Assembly: GCA_029378245.1 (NCBI GenBank) | Contig: JARKIF010000004.1 | Span: forward strand, 2,914,001 to 2,978,000 | Reading direction: 5' to 3' | Source: Roridomyces roridus | Lineage: Eukaryota > Basidiomycota > Agaricomycetes > Agaricales > Mycenaceae | DNA length: 64,000 bases | Shown: one piece after another, positions 1-15,815 of the stretch | Position numbering within the stretch: position 1 is the stretch's first letter | Layout of the letters: every line of letters starts with the position of its first letter | The notes under the pieces: generated by a model | The model's input: the letters and a program-made list of their open reading frames with translations, nothing else | Databases searched by the model: none | Told to the model about the DNA's origin: nothing | Program-made: the position numbers and the translations under genes

Positions 1-3000
1 GGTGCTTCCACCGAATCCGACGCTGCCGGAATCACGGCGCGTGAGAGAGGCCACGGAATCAATGGCCCTGGAAGGAGGTAAGGCCATGAGGCTAATCGAC
101 TAATTGAAATGGAAAGTACTTTAAAATGCTATTTATTCGAGGGTGCAATGCTTCAAAGTGGCAAGACGAGGCATGCAGGAATCCGCTGAGACTCAGCAAT
201 CAGGAAACGAAGGCCCTGGTGCCTTTTTTCGTCCATGGGAGGGGATCTGCTGAGATGGTCAGATGATGCGCTGTAACGGCCGCGTTGATTCCCCGTACAC
301 GAAGCTCGGTTAGATTAGGCGATTCTTGCCCACGAGTTCGGATGCACTGATATGATGCGGCACGGGGAAAAAGGGTGGTCGCGGGTACATCATGTACCCG
401 CGAACACCCTTTTTCCATCGGCGCAGAATGCAGTTGACTGGGTCAGTGATGCTGCAAGGGTTAATAGTGTGATTACATGTGCCTCGTCTTGAATCTCTGG
501 CTGTATAATGATAGAAAAAAGAAGTAACCGGGTCCTCGCAATATCCCCAAATGTACTTACATACAGCGGCTCGGATGGTTCTCACTTTCTCATTTACATA
601 GCGCGCAAAGAATCACGCGGTAACCTAGGTGGTAGAGACGAGAGGTTTGAGAGAAATTGAAATGCCCGAGAACTCCGACCATGCTGCTCCGCTTGCAGTG
701 TAGTCCGCCGTTCGTGGTCGTGGTACAGAAAGAGTGTCAGTGATCGACCATCAATGATCGGCCAAATTCTATGCTGGCTCTTCGTACACCCCAGTCCAGG
801 CTTGCGTTGTGCAGCAAACGGGCACCCAAGTTTCTTCGAGTGTGTATCACTCTGCTGGTGCTCTCGGGCTCTTTACCAAGCCAACCAATCTGCTCAAGGC
901 CGCCACCATCTTGCGGATACCGAGTGTCCCCAAAAAGGGTTAGTCCAGAAGCCACTGCATGCAATGATCTTCTGAATATCTTCAGCGTCAAAGTCTCAGA
1001 GATCCCCGCTCTTGCCCGTTCATGACTAATGCGTGTATCCATTGTCCCTACTTCTCCTCGTGGGGGCCTCGGATGGGTGATGTGCAGTAACACTCCCTCT
1101 CGATGGACACGCAAAAAGTGCTCTGGTCCAAGGGCGTTAAGCCGCCGCGGTAGGTGGTCTACTCCGGGATACGCATCTATCAGGCATCGCGCCACTGTTG
1201 ATCATAATCCAGCTAAATATACGTCGATTGCAGCCCGGTGCCGGTTCGATCTACGTCGTTCGATTGAAGAATAGCCTTCCAGTGAGTACTTACTTCTTAT
1301 TTCAGGGTGCGTGAACTTCCAAGGCTACTGGTGGATGTTTATCAACCATGCAAGCGACATTGAACGAATCTGAAAGATGATATGATACTGAGCAAACCGT
1401 CAGCCACAACAACAATCTACCTGCGTGGTTCCAGGCCACAAGTCAAATACCCGGCCGACAGTTTCCCGACAGAGGAGTCGTAATACCGCATGGATGACAC
1501 CATGGCAGTCGGATAGATAGAAGTCTTCGAATTCTGTTCCATCATATCATCCATGTAGAATTGTAAATGTAACGGGCGGATTGATGCATGCACAGAAGAC
1601 CTTCGAGTTAATCAAACCAAAAAGAGTTCATTCTGCTTGTTCAAAGGCTCCGGTCGGCATTGTTAAGGAGAATGGGGAAAGGCCGCCTTTTTATGCAAGT
1701 TTGCCCATGCCGCAACGATGCCGAGGCTGCGAACTCACTAATGGCCGCCGGTGAGACGGCACTGTGACTGCCGGGCTGTTGTTGAATATCCGTGAGAGGG
1801 ACAAGTATCGTCCATGTCAGGAGGCGTTGTAGAAACCGCCGATAGTGGCATATAATGACCCGAACTCCGATGCGGCTCGCTGTGATAAGGAATTCAAAGG
1901 CACGATTTTTTGCAAAACACGACCGTCTTTGGCTGGGGCTTAAAGCCCATGATGTCAACGTCCAACATTCAATGTTCAACTCCATAAGCCCGGAACCAGG
2001 CCTAATCAATGATCAACACCGGCCATCAGGTTACCACGCCAGCGCACACACCACCGCAATAGCGGCATCGTGATCGAAACTCGGAATCCCGGCGAACATC
2101 CGGCATGTGGAAAGCGCCAATGAACCAAGTCCGAGGGATAAAAACTTGTTTCTATTCGATTGAAAAGAAAAGGCCCGAGCTCAAACTCAGTGCATAGCCC
2201 CGGATCGAACGGAGGCCCGTGCGTGTTGATTCACCGACAGATACGAATGATTCACTCTGAATGATTCACTCATGTACGGTTGTCTGGCATCATCTGAGTT
2301 TCATGGGTGATCGTGGGCCGGCAATGGAGTTCCAAAGAAGCACCCCCTCCCGGCGAATTTGGAGCACAGATCCCACATCGCCTTCGCGTTCCCTTGAATA
2401 ATAATAATAGAGCCGAACCTTGTAACCAGGCATATGCGCATCTATTATGAAAGAAGATGTGAGTCGGAGGTATCCAATCGGCAAGCGATCCACGCCCGCT
2501 CTCAATGGTCATGCGACGGCAATTTCGCTTGCTGGACTTCGTACCTAGGTACATACTTCTCGCGGAAGTGAATCTGCAGCGGCGTTACTTTTCTGGGGGG
2601 CCTTTGGCGGAATTCCGAATCTGCTTGAGTACTTGTAGCCGACCACAGCAAGCCGAGGGAAATATAATAAGTACCTCGCTAAGCGCTTGAACACAAAAAA
2701 TCGCGCCGAGCTCATGCAATTAAACCAACCCGGCTCGAACGGGAATCCGTTGGCGATGAAACATCAACGTAGTTCGCTGCTGGCCGCCTGTGGGTAGTGA
2801 ATTTGAGCTGCGTACTTTCATCACCAAAAAGCTGCAGAACAAACGGGGCAATGGCTGCGGTGAAATCGACCGGTACCGCACGTTGCGATTAAGCTGAGAG
2901 AAAAAGATTCAGACCACGAATTGTATATCTAGTCGAATCGAAACATCTGCTTGCTTGACGCCTTTTGTACCGGGGACGAGTTGACATGGACACATCCGTT

Positions 3001-3111
3001 GAACTCTCTCGAAATTGCAACAAAGAAAACACCATTTGATTCACAACAAAAGACATCCGAGTCGAGAAAAAAAAAAGCCGCATAATAATATCTACTCAAC
3101 GGCGCGGATCC
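1..3111. other. Gene-poor left end, no supported coding gene
   Basis: Only short open frames are present. The longest, 737-1195 on the minus strand, starts with GTG, resembles no family I know and has no splice-supported extension. A perfect-armed hairpin lies at 368-414 (listed separately). I see no transposon termini. Confidence 0.5.
368..414. repeat. Near-perfect inverted repeat (hairpin)
   Basis: The arms are AAAAAGGGTG (368-377) against CACCCTTTTT (405-414) and CGCGGGTACAT (380-390) against ATGTACCCGCG (392-402), with a 1-base loop and a 2-base internal mismatch. It may be a foldback scar or a DNA-binding palindrome. No function can be read from the sequence. Confidence 0.7.
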
Positions 3112-7680
<4,569 letters not shown>

Positions 7681-8027
7681 TCATGCAGTCCCTAGGATCT
7701 CAAACTCATGTTGACCTTCACGGCCCCGACTCAGAACAGGCTCAGCACGGAACAGAATCTCGTTGCCTGGTCCGTATACGAGACCGGTTGTCTTCTCTGC
7801 ATTTTTCTCAATTTTCACCAGGAAGGTCATCTCCATGAAGTCAGTGGCGGGATCAAAGGCAATGAACACCGCTCCTGTCCAGTACAGTGGGCGTCTCGCT
7901 TTCGGGGTCTCTCAGGACGCAAGTATTCCTCGAAATTGAACCCTTCGAAGATTAACGGCTTCTCTCGTAGGATATTGGCAATGTCATCTATGGGGCTTCC
8001 ACTGTGGAGATGCAGGCAAATGCTCAT
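7681..8027 (-). pseudogene. Frameshifted remnant of an unknown gene
   Basis: The minus strand carries two overlapping coding-like frames. The first starts at ATG 8027 and runs MSICLHLHSGSPIDDIANIL to about EEYLRPERPRK. The second continues RRPLYWTGAVFIAFDP and ends EFEILGTA-stop at 7681. They meet near 7880 but are one frame apart, with no splice signals between them, so a single-base indel is the simplest explanation. I do not recognise the family. It lies head to head with the plus-strand gene at 8066. Confidence 0.35.
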
Positions 8028-8065
8028 CTATTGGACTCTCGCCTTTGCCCTGAACACACCGACAG

Positions 8066-9203
8066 CTTGGAGACAGCGTTCAGCTCAATTGGTCAGATGA
8101 TAGTGCCACTTGGGGGATTCCGGTAAACAACCAAGGAAACGGGAATTTGATCAAGGCCAGGAACGCCACGGGATACAGGCAGAATGTTAGTGTCGGTGAG
8201 TATTACACTGCCTAATTTGTTTTCCTTCACTGGGTCTTTTGTCTAGGAACCCTTCAGTCGGGAACCAGCGGCATGTCCGTTTATAGCCCTTCATTCATGT
8301 GGAAAGTTGGGTATGCATTCAATGCATTGTTCGCACGGATACCAACTCAATTAATTTCCAATGGACAGGGACAAACTCACTGCCGAGGCAAACTTTCACC
8401 CGGAGCTCAAAGCCTACGTGAACACCGGATATCAGCGTGAGGCCACCAGGCTTTCTTCACACCGGGTACACCACTCAAAGATTGATGCTTTCTCAGAGAA
8501 TGAGTTTATCACGGCAGACATCGCGTCGGACATGATTACCAGCTGGAACTTGGCTGCGCTGAACCGTGAGAATGATAGTTGATTCACCTGATTGCAATGA
8601 TTCAACTCTATATCAGGCACCAGCAATTGGCTCTTCACTGAGCTCCCTCAGGTCAGTCTCTTCACTTTCTCCACCAAAACGGTGATCTGAATTCCACTAT
8701 CAAATAGGGAGGCTACCAGATCACCGCCATTGCCGGGGTGGCCATGGTGCAGGAGATCTCAGTCCAGGAATTCAACCTCGATCTCCATTTCGAGGCCAAC
8801 CTCTACTGGCAGGAAACTGTTCCGCGTCACAATATTTCCGCCGTTTTCGCCTACATTTCCACCACTCTGGCGGAAAAGGGCGTGAGTTACCACGAGGAGC
8901 ACTATGCAAGTCTTTCCACAGCCCACCAGAGTTCATAACAGTGAATTGATATCCGTACAGGACAAGGACCGTCATCGCAAGTGCATCGTCAGCCAGAAGG
9001 GCGTTACATGCAAGGAACTTTCTGCGGTGCTCCGACGCACCATCTTCGAGGCCCTGGAGAAGGAGTGTGCCGAGATCAACGGAAAACGTCTCACTCATGC
9101 GGATTTTGATTACTACTGGAGCATTGCTGATGAGCGCGGGCTCCATGGTGGGGAAGAGGTTATCGGCCAAGGTTCTGCTGCCTGGAACTTACTCGGAATG
9201 TAA
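8066..9203 (+). CDS. Unknown multi-exon protein, 5' end not found
   Basis: Exons 8066-8195, 8247-8310, 8369-8565, 8617-8651, 8708-8905 and 8961-9203 join in phase to about 289 residues ending GSAAWNLLGM. The fifth intron (8906-8960) fits only with a GC-AG border (GCAAGT donor), which joins HEEHY to DKDRHRKCIV. No ATG is in frame before 8066, where a stop at 8051 closes the frame, so an upstream exon must exist or the gene is truncated. The first half is rich in Asn, Ser and Gly (QLNWSDDSATWGIPVNNQG) and the C-terminal third has charged helical stretches. I recognise no domain and no membrane segment. The regular exon phases argue for a real gene. Confidence 0.6.
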
Positions 9204-11121
9204 CCGCGGAACTCGAAGGGTTGCACGTAGGCCCTTATTTATTCAATTTACGTTGTGTCTGTGTCCTTGTGTACCGGTTGAACTTGACTCGATTCTGTGT
9301 TTGTCTCGGAAGGCACCTTCCCATATTTCATCGTTCAAGCAAAATCTTGGTTCCAAGACATTGTCCAAGACACTCGTCGACGTCGAACGGGTCTACCTGC
9401 GTGGAATGATTCAGCGGATCTCAGAAGGATGCAAAGTGTTGGATATTCTGTTGAGTTGGAGTCATCGGGCATCTCGGCCATGTTCCAATTGGACTCGTCC
9501 CCATTTTCACCCGGCCTGAAGCAGAGCTAGTTCAACACAGTAGATTATCTTTAAAGCCTGAGGGTTATAATAACGCATATTGGGCGAGGCGCCGACAAAG
9601 AAACCCGGCAGCGGACGCACGTGAGCGCCGAATGGACGACATACAGACCGAACGAAGGGCGGGTCACTTGCTGAACGAGTACGACAAATGGAGTGATGGC
9701 GAATACGTAGCTGTAAGGAGATGAGGGTGAGGGGGAGGAGTCTGAGCGTTGATCGAGGATCTCGAATGCGAGATCAAGGTGAATGTCTGAAGATAGCTGG
9801 ATGAGCGGAAAAAATGAATGAGTTGAATGCGGTGATGCACCGACGCACTGTCGGAGGCGGTCATGCTCAGCGTGCCAAATTCGTTGCGCGCGTTAAGGGA
9901 GAGAAGTAAGAGCTGACTGGGCGTTCCACGACGCATGCGGCATCGATCTTTCAGACTGAGTTTCAGGGACAAGTCTAGTGGTGTATTCCAAAATTGACAC
10001 GAAGAAGCCGGCACAATCTCCATTTTTGCGCCAATACGAGTCCTGAGATCTGAGAGCTCAGAGCGTTAGGGAGCACGGGCGCCCACCAACTTTCGCGGGT
10101 ACTCGAAAGCTCGCCGACACACGTACAACGGACCTAAAGGCCTAAAGGGGGATATGGGAATTTCAAGAACATAAACAGAAAGAGCGGGAGACGTTCTACG
10201 ACGTTCTATAAGTGACACTTCCCTCGTTGTAGGGAAGCCCGCGGAGCGCTCGAGTGGGTAAGCATCCTCACGCCTTCAGGCCAGACCCGCGTAAAGATGC
10301 GAGCAGTATCGGCGGCGGAGGCGATGGCGATGGCGAAGTTCCGTTGATCGATTATCCAGAGATAAATGTATGGAAACCCGGAAGGCCCTGCTGATGTGAT
10401 GCGCTAAGCGATAGACAGCCGAGTGATCCAGATGATGGGGTCCTGGTAAGGGGTTTCACGCGTGAAATAAGTTGATTCGAGCTCGCCAACTTGACGTGGC
10501 ACTGCGTTCAATGAGATCTCCTCATACCACGGTTGTATTGACAAAAATGGCAGGTGTAATTAGTCACTGGGTGGAAAAATCAATGATAAGTGATCCGTAG
10601 TCGGCAGCCACTGCTTGCAATCACATCAAACTCAAACATCAATAATCGGATCAAGGCGGCATATCATATAGAGGGGCATGAGTACATAAAGCATAAGTAC
10701 GCGGCATAGGGAACATAAGTAGAAAGGGCATAGGTTGAGTGGCGGCACTAAGCCAAACGGTCAAGCCGGAACCAGTTGCAATATTTGTTGCATTTGTTTT
10801 GGGTCGGGAACTTTCGAAATATGGAGCCAACATTTCCATCCCCGAACAAGTCCGTGTCTTTATCAGATTTCACATCACTCGAGGGCTATGAGTTTTATTT
10901 GAAGCCCACGAGAGAGAACATACGGGGAAGTCATAATTTGCAGGTCTGTGAGTAGGGTTGATGTTCCTGAGTCCAAGTATGAGACGCAGTAAACAGACAA
11001 TGAGAGAGGTCCACACCTTGATAGTCAGAGATGAACATCAGTCCACCCGTCTTTGCGTGGAGCGGTGGGCAGCCCACAATCTAAGCGCGCAGAGGCCGAG
11101 TTGTTGGCAAGTTGCGTTGAA
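9204..11121. other. Intergenic region, nothing identified
   Basis: No open frame with family resemblance or splice support is seen. The minus frame at 9664-10023 is low-complexity Ser/His/Pro sequence and probably not coding. Confidence 0.4.
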
Positions 11122-11711
11122 TTAAGCAAGGAATTCATAGCTTTCAATCGTCAGAGGACGGCTCACCTCCAGATCATCTAGCCAGGATATATAGTCGTCC
11201 CATCCACCAGTGTTAATCACAATGGCGACAACAATGTTCGTTTTCGGTCGTTGGAAGACATGAGAGCGGTCCTTGGATTTAGGAGGAGGAGCCACCATGC
11301 ATCGTCCGAGAAGATATGGTTGCATCGAGTCCTCATCGAAGAGGTCAACCCACCGCGCTACATCACGCACGATGAAAGATGTAGTTGGAAAGGTATACCC
11401 ATCGCACGCAGTTGTGAGGCGCGGAAGCATCTTCTTCAACACAAAATCGAAGATCTGGCTTGCGGTTAAATGAGCAGAAATTTCTTTACCCTCCTGAAGA
11501 TTCTGGACACCTCAGGGTGAGCAACGGAAGTGGATCGGGATGCCAAAAAAACACTAACTTTAACCAACTCCCCGCCCGCCTTTCGAGGAATGCACCGCAG
11601 AACCTGCATTGTAATTGCAAGGGTCTCCGGCTTTTTCCCAGTTTGTGCAGCCTTAGCCCAGTCAGTGCGCGTGGAAGGCCAGTGTGCATGGGCCGCGGAG
11701 TAGCCACTCAC
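11122..11711 (-). CDS. Hypothetical protein, two exons, start uncertain
   Basis: The 3' exon (11493-11122) encodes EGKEISAHLTASQIFDFVLK through CDGYTFPTTSFIVRDVARWV to IESYEFLA-stop. The 5' exon ends at 11559 with GGELVK before a GTTAGT donor, and the intron is 65 nt. The upstream exon is open to about 11711 but has no convincing in-frame ATG at its end, so a further exon is likely. The sequence looks globular, with an acidic/aromatic stretch WVDLFDEDS. I know no family for it. It abuts the truncated transposon gene on the plus strand, so it could itself belong to a mobile element. Confidence 0.4.
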
Positions 11712-11740
11712 CGAGTCGCAGATTGATCTTCCGATGAGTT

Positions 11741-12511
11741 TTCATTCCGTGGTTGCAGCAAGAACTCGACGCTTACCGGAAGCGCGTGAATAACACATCG
11801 AAGCGTGCCGATAGAAACAAAATCCTGCCTCATGGTGTACCAAACGACATGTTTGAGCGTCCTGCGGAATATGGATCGCTCGACTTCAAGGTGAGAAAAT
11901 ACACACCAAATGTTCCCAGAATCTGATTCCGTTCTGCAGGTCAAGGTTCAACCTGAGGCTATCGAGCAAGTCAGGGACTTGTACGCACCTCAATACCACG
12001 AGGTCTTCCAACTGGTTCCTCCCGACTTCAACATCATCATCTCTCGGCTGTACTTTGAGCTTGGACAGCCTTCGGTGACAAGGCAAGGTTGCTGGGATGC
12101 GTATCTCCAAATACGCACTCGCTTTCACGCTTTAGACGAGATCTATCGTGCCCAGTCTTGCTCAACAAGAGATGGGGCTATACACTGACCATGGCTGAAG
12201 ATAAAAGCACCGATAGTGTAGAGCTTCTGCCTAATCTTGAACCGCTCCGCAATGGTGACGCTGTGATTGGAAATAATGGTGATTATTACATGGGGGGTGT
12301 CAACAATGGAACGGGTCTCGGTGAGTTAAATCAAAAATCTTCACACCTGACTGACTTTGTTCTAGATGCAGCACAGTCCCAAGAATTAGATCGACTTGCT
12401 GACGAGGTTGAAGGCACAGTGCCGGACGAGGAAGCACATGATGACACTGAAATTGTTGGATGGATCACGGACGAAGAAGATTTGAATGATCCAGATGCCG
12501 ATGAGTGGTAG
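11741..12511 (+). pseudogene. 3' end of an integrase-type transposon protein, truncated and frameshifted
   Basis: Exons 11741-11890 and 11940-12320 plus 12366-12511 encode FIPWLQQELDAYRKRVNNTS, KRADRNKILPHGVPNDMFER, a Tyr/Leu-rich middle, then VELLPNLEPLRNGD and an acidic tail ending DPDADEW. This matches my memory of the C-terminal part of a common Agaricomycete protein with an integrase core (domain naming is from memory). A stop codon lies just before VFIPW, so the catalytic core is missing. Near 12155 the frame must shift by one base between HALDEIYRAQ and LLNKRWGYTLTMAED. It is therefore a remnant and not a working gene. Confidence 0.55.
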
Positions 12512-14310
12512 ATAGGGACATGTACGGAGGCACTGGGTTTTAAAGTGATCTTCCGAGAGTTAATACATGTGCTGTTTGACCCGTACACTCAGCTCACCTT
12601 AGCTAGCCGATCCCAGTCATCAAGAGGGCTCGTCCGATGGGATGACGTCTCTATCTGAAAGCGGCCCTGACCGTGCAAGGGAGCCTTGGGTGCCAGTGCT
12701 AGTGAAGGGAAAACAGAGATGGAGAAGCGGAGACGGCGGTAGTATATCTAGGCAAAGTCAATGAATGAGTAAACGACGCCAGAAAGGCGGCGAGCACATC
12801 ACCGAGCCACGAGATTTCAAGTCGGAGTTCGCGGATGGAGCTGGCAGGTGTAGGCAAAGGGGCGCGGAGAAGAGAACACGAACATTCAGACCGTGGCATA
12901 AATTAAAATAATGTGAAGTTGGGGGACGGGTGCGAGTCATGACATGTGCATGACGGTTGATCGTGATGGACAGGTATTGGGGGTCCTACCACGGCCATCA
13001 AACGCGGCGGTGTCGCTTAGCGCATCACATCAGCAGGGCCTTCCGGGTTTCCATATAAATGCCAGTATCATAAGTGGGCCGTGTCAGTATTCCAGGCAGA
13101 AAGCAAGCGGGAAGCAGGAGTCCGAGCGAGACAGTGAGCCTTGATCTAGCGTGCGATCAGCAGCCGTACGTGTGTACATATGTCCCAGAGGGCGCGATGT
13201 TGGTCATAAGCGAATCACTGAAGGGATGGTCGAGTCTCGACGGGTCGTGGTAGGAAAGTCGGCCCAAAATCGGATCTCTCACAAAGATGCGCAAGCACAG
13301 CTTTCGCTTCTTGCTTCCTGCTAGTTGCCTGCTACCATGGCACCGTCGCTCTTCACCCAAATCCATTGCTCTTCATCGAATCCTACTACGGACGTTTTAA
13401 ACCCTCTCATCTCCCAATGCCTCTACCTCTATGGATAAGTAGTGTCTCTCGACTCCTGTATCTCAAAGACCCAAGTTTCGCGGCTTTCGCCTTCGATTGG
13501 TTTCTTCTGGCATACTCCTGTCCGGATACAACCGCCTACCGCTACGCCCAGAGCCTTTTGTCACACGCGACGACGAGCCCCTGAACCCTGTCCAGCAGCG
13601 TCTACGCCTCTTGATCAACGTGTGCTTTGGAGGGAAAGATAACTCACGTCTTCGATCGGCTGGAAATCTTGATTCATGACCAACATCTATTCCACGCGCG
13701 ACAGTGTTTTGTCTCCAACGCATATATGTCGCTGACCTTGATCAGTGAGCCTGCCCTGCGGATTCAAGACCATCGCAACCGATGCTGGTGTGCAGACAAA
13801 GTTTTTTGTCACCCCTCTCGTAAAGCTCCTGGGGGTTGCTAAGAAGACGCAAGAGCAAAGCAAGCGAATTCAATAGAGAAGAATCCACGGAAGTCCAGGC
13901 GCAGTCCAGGTCGAAACAAATTACGTATCAATGCGCCAGGATATGTTGGATGACACTTTGATACTCGGCCGGCAGCACGCCCTCAGAGAGCAGTATAATT
14001 CTCGTACAGACTGCGGAAGGAGATTGGACATCCGACGAAGACGGCTAGGGATGCCAGACATGGGATGCATTTGAAGAGCTTTCAACACGGCGAAGTCAAA
14101 AAATCTGGACACCTGCCAACGAATTGCAGAGAGAACTTATGAGAAGGGAGCCACGCGGCGCGCCGTGTTTATATGTGAGCGGTACATATGCATGCTGGGA
14201 AACTTGCCATTTAACTATCATCCGTGGGCGATTAGAATTCGTTTTTGATACTGTCGAGAGACAAGAACGACTAGCAAAAGGAGTAGTTTGGCGTTCCCGC
14301 TCCCGCTCCT

Positions 14311-14342
14311 GTGCCGGGTATCAAACCAATCGAGCCATGTAT
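14311..14342 (+). repeat. Dispersed direct repeat, copy 1
   Basis: A 32-bp unit beginning GTGCCGGGTATCAAACCAAT is repeated exactly at 14592-14623. Both copies are followed by a similar CAACTCCGCCGC or GAACTCCGCCGC stretch. Confidence 0.8.
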
Positions 14343-14591
14343 ACAACTCCGCCGCGGCATGTATTCAGCTCCGCCGCGCCGGCGCACGCGGAAGTCTGTC
14401 AAGAGTCTGAGATGTCAATGTTTGCATTGGTCAAGACCCGTAAGAGGTAAACTACGGTCGAGTTTGCCGGAAGAAATAACCGTGATTTTGCGATCAATCC
14501 GAGATGCCGAATTCCCAAATGGGAATTTGATCTGCCCGCCGTAGCGATTCCTGATCCGTGAACATGTAGCCCCACACCCCTCGCAGTGTTA

Positions 14592-14623
14592 GTGCCGGGT
14601 ATCAAACCAATCGAGCCATGTAT
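14592..14623 (+). repeat. Dispersed direct repeat, copy 2
   Basis: Second exact copy of the 32-bp unit at 14311-14342. The two copies are 281 bp apart. Confidence 0.8.
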
Positions 14624-14787
14624 TGAACTCCGCCGCTTCAATTGAACTCTGCCGCCAGTGGAGCTGATGACTATCAAAATTATGGGACACATTCAATACC
14701 AGGGCTGCCAGGGCACTTCTTAGAGGTCCGGTCCCGCTCCGGCGCTCCCGCTGAACCACTCCCGCCGCCACAAAACCTGAGGTCCAT

Positions 14788-14832
14788 CTGCCAGCCAAAT
14801 GCCAACTGCCAGCCAAATGCCAACTGCCAGCC
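14788..14832 (+). repeat. 18-bp tandem repeat, 2.5 units
   Basis: The unit CTGCCAGCCAAATGCCAA occurs twice in full plus nine bases. It is a minisatellite-like array with no coding context. Confidence 0.85.
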
Positions 14833-15749
14833 GTCATCAATTTGATCACGTGCGCCGTTTCGCGCCGTTATACTGCGAAGGTGAGACAAAGCGCATAGCA
14901 AGTAGCTACCACAACCTCGGAAGAATGAAATTTGGGGGGAAATGACTGGCCCAATGCTCGGAGGCTCCTCAGATCACGTTGAAAACCGGCATATAATGGT
15001 GCCAGGCGTGTTTGCCAGGCGTGTTAGCAGTTCGGGTAAGGGTCCGACTACGTGAGACCTCAGACGACTAACTGAGGTGCCGGGCCACTAGTACAGGGTG
15101 ACATTTAAAATTTCACAGTCTAGCGCGGACTACCTGGGATATCCTGTACTATTACGAACATAAAATTGTTGAACCTGTGACGAAATTTGCGCTCGGCATG
15201 GGTAAAACAGCGATTGCTCAGTGATTTCTGATGGTATCTATGATCCGGGTGATCTTATCACACCATGCACGGAATTTTGATGTGATGCTGGCTGGTTCAT
15301 ATGGTGCATTCTCAACAGGACAGGTGACACCTACCAATGGTTGTGAATGTCCGACAGCCACCAACTTCACAGAAGACCTACGGGCCACAAATTCGAGTCT
15401 CCTCGCTGCAAGAGATCTCCAGTGTCTTGACACCTGGTTCACTCAAGGTTCACTTGAATCCCGCTGAACCTATTCTTGGCGGCTCTAGCCCTGGTCTGCG
15501 CACTAATGTCTCACAGAGATCCGCCAGACACGTCAAGCGGTCTCTAATGCAATAGCCTCGACTCTATGCTGTAGATGTCAGCGTGCGACAACATGGAGGA
15601 AGCGCTTGTCTCCGGCAGTCAGATTCTAACGGATGTTCAATTAGAATGCTGCTGCAGAAAATACAACAAAACAAAGGAACAAAAGATTGGTATGCACATG
15701 GGACAGAGGCATATGTGCGTTGAGTATCTTACCTAACTGCGGGGTAAGG

Positions 15750-15757
15750 TATATAAA
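15750..15757 (+). promoter_or_regulatory. TATA box of the laccase gene
   Basis: TATATAAA, 59-66 bp upstream of the laccase ATG at 15816. Confidence 0.7.
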
Positions 15758-15815
15758 GCAGCAGCCCACCCCTCTTTTGCTTCATTGGTCGTCTCGAACA
15801 ACCTCTCCTGCCCAG

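Larger units (their letters stand above)
12512..15749. other. Intergenic region with short repeats
   Basis: No supported gene is seen. It contains a 32-bp direct repeat (14311 and 14592) and an 18-bp tandem repeat (14788-14832), listed separately. Confidence 0.5.

Noticed and set aside
737..1195. 152-codon minus-strand frame
   Set aside because: GTG start, no family resemblance and no splice support.
14788..14832. CRISPR-like array
   Set aside because: Only 2.5 back-to-back 18-bp units without spacers, in a fungal genome; a plain minisatellite.
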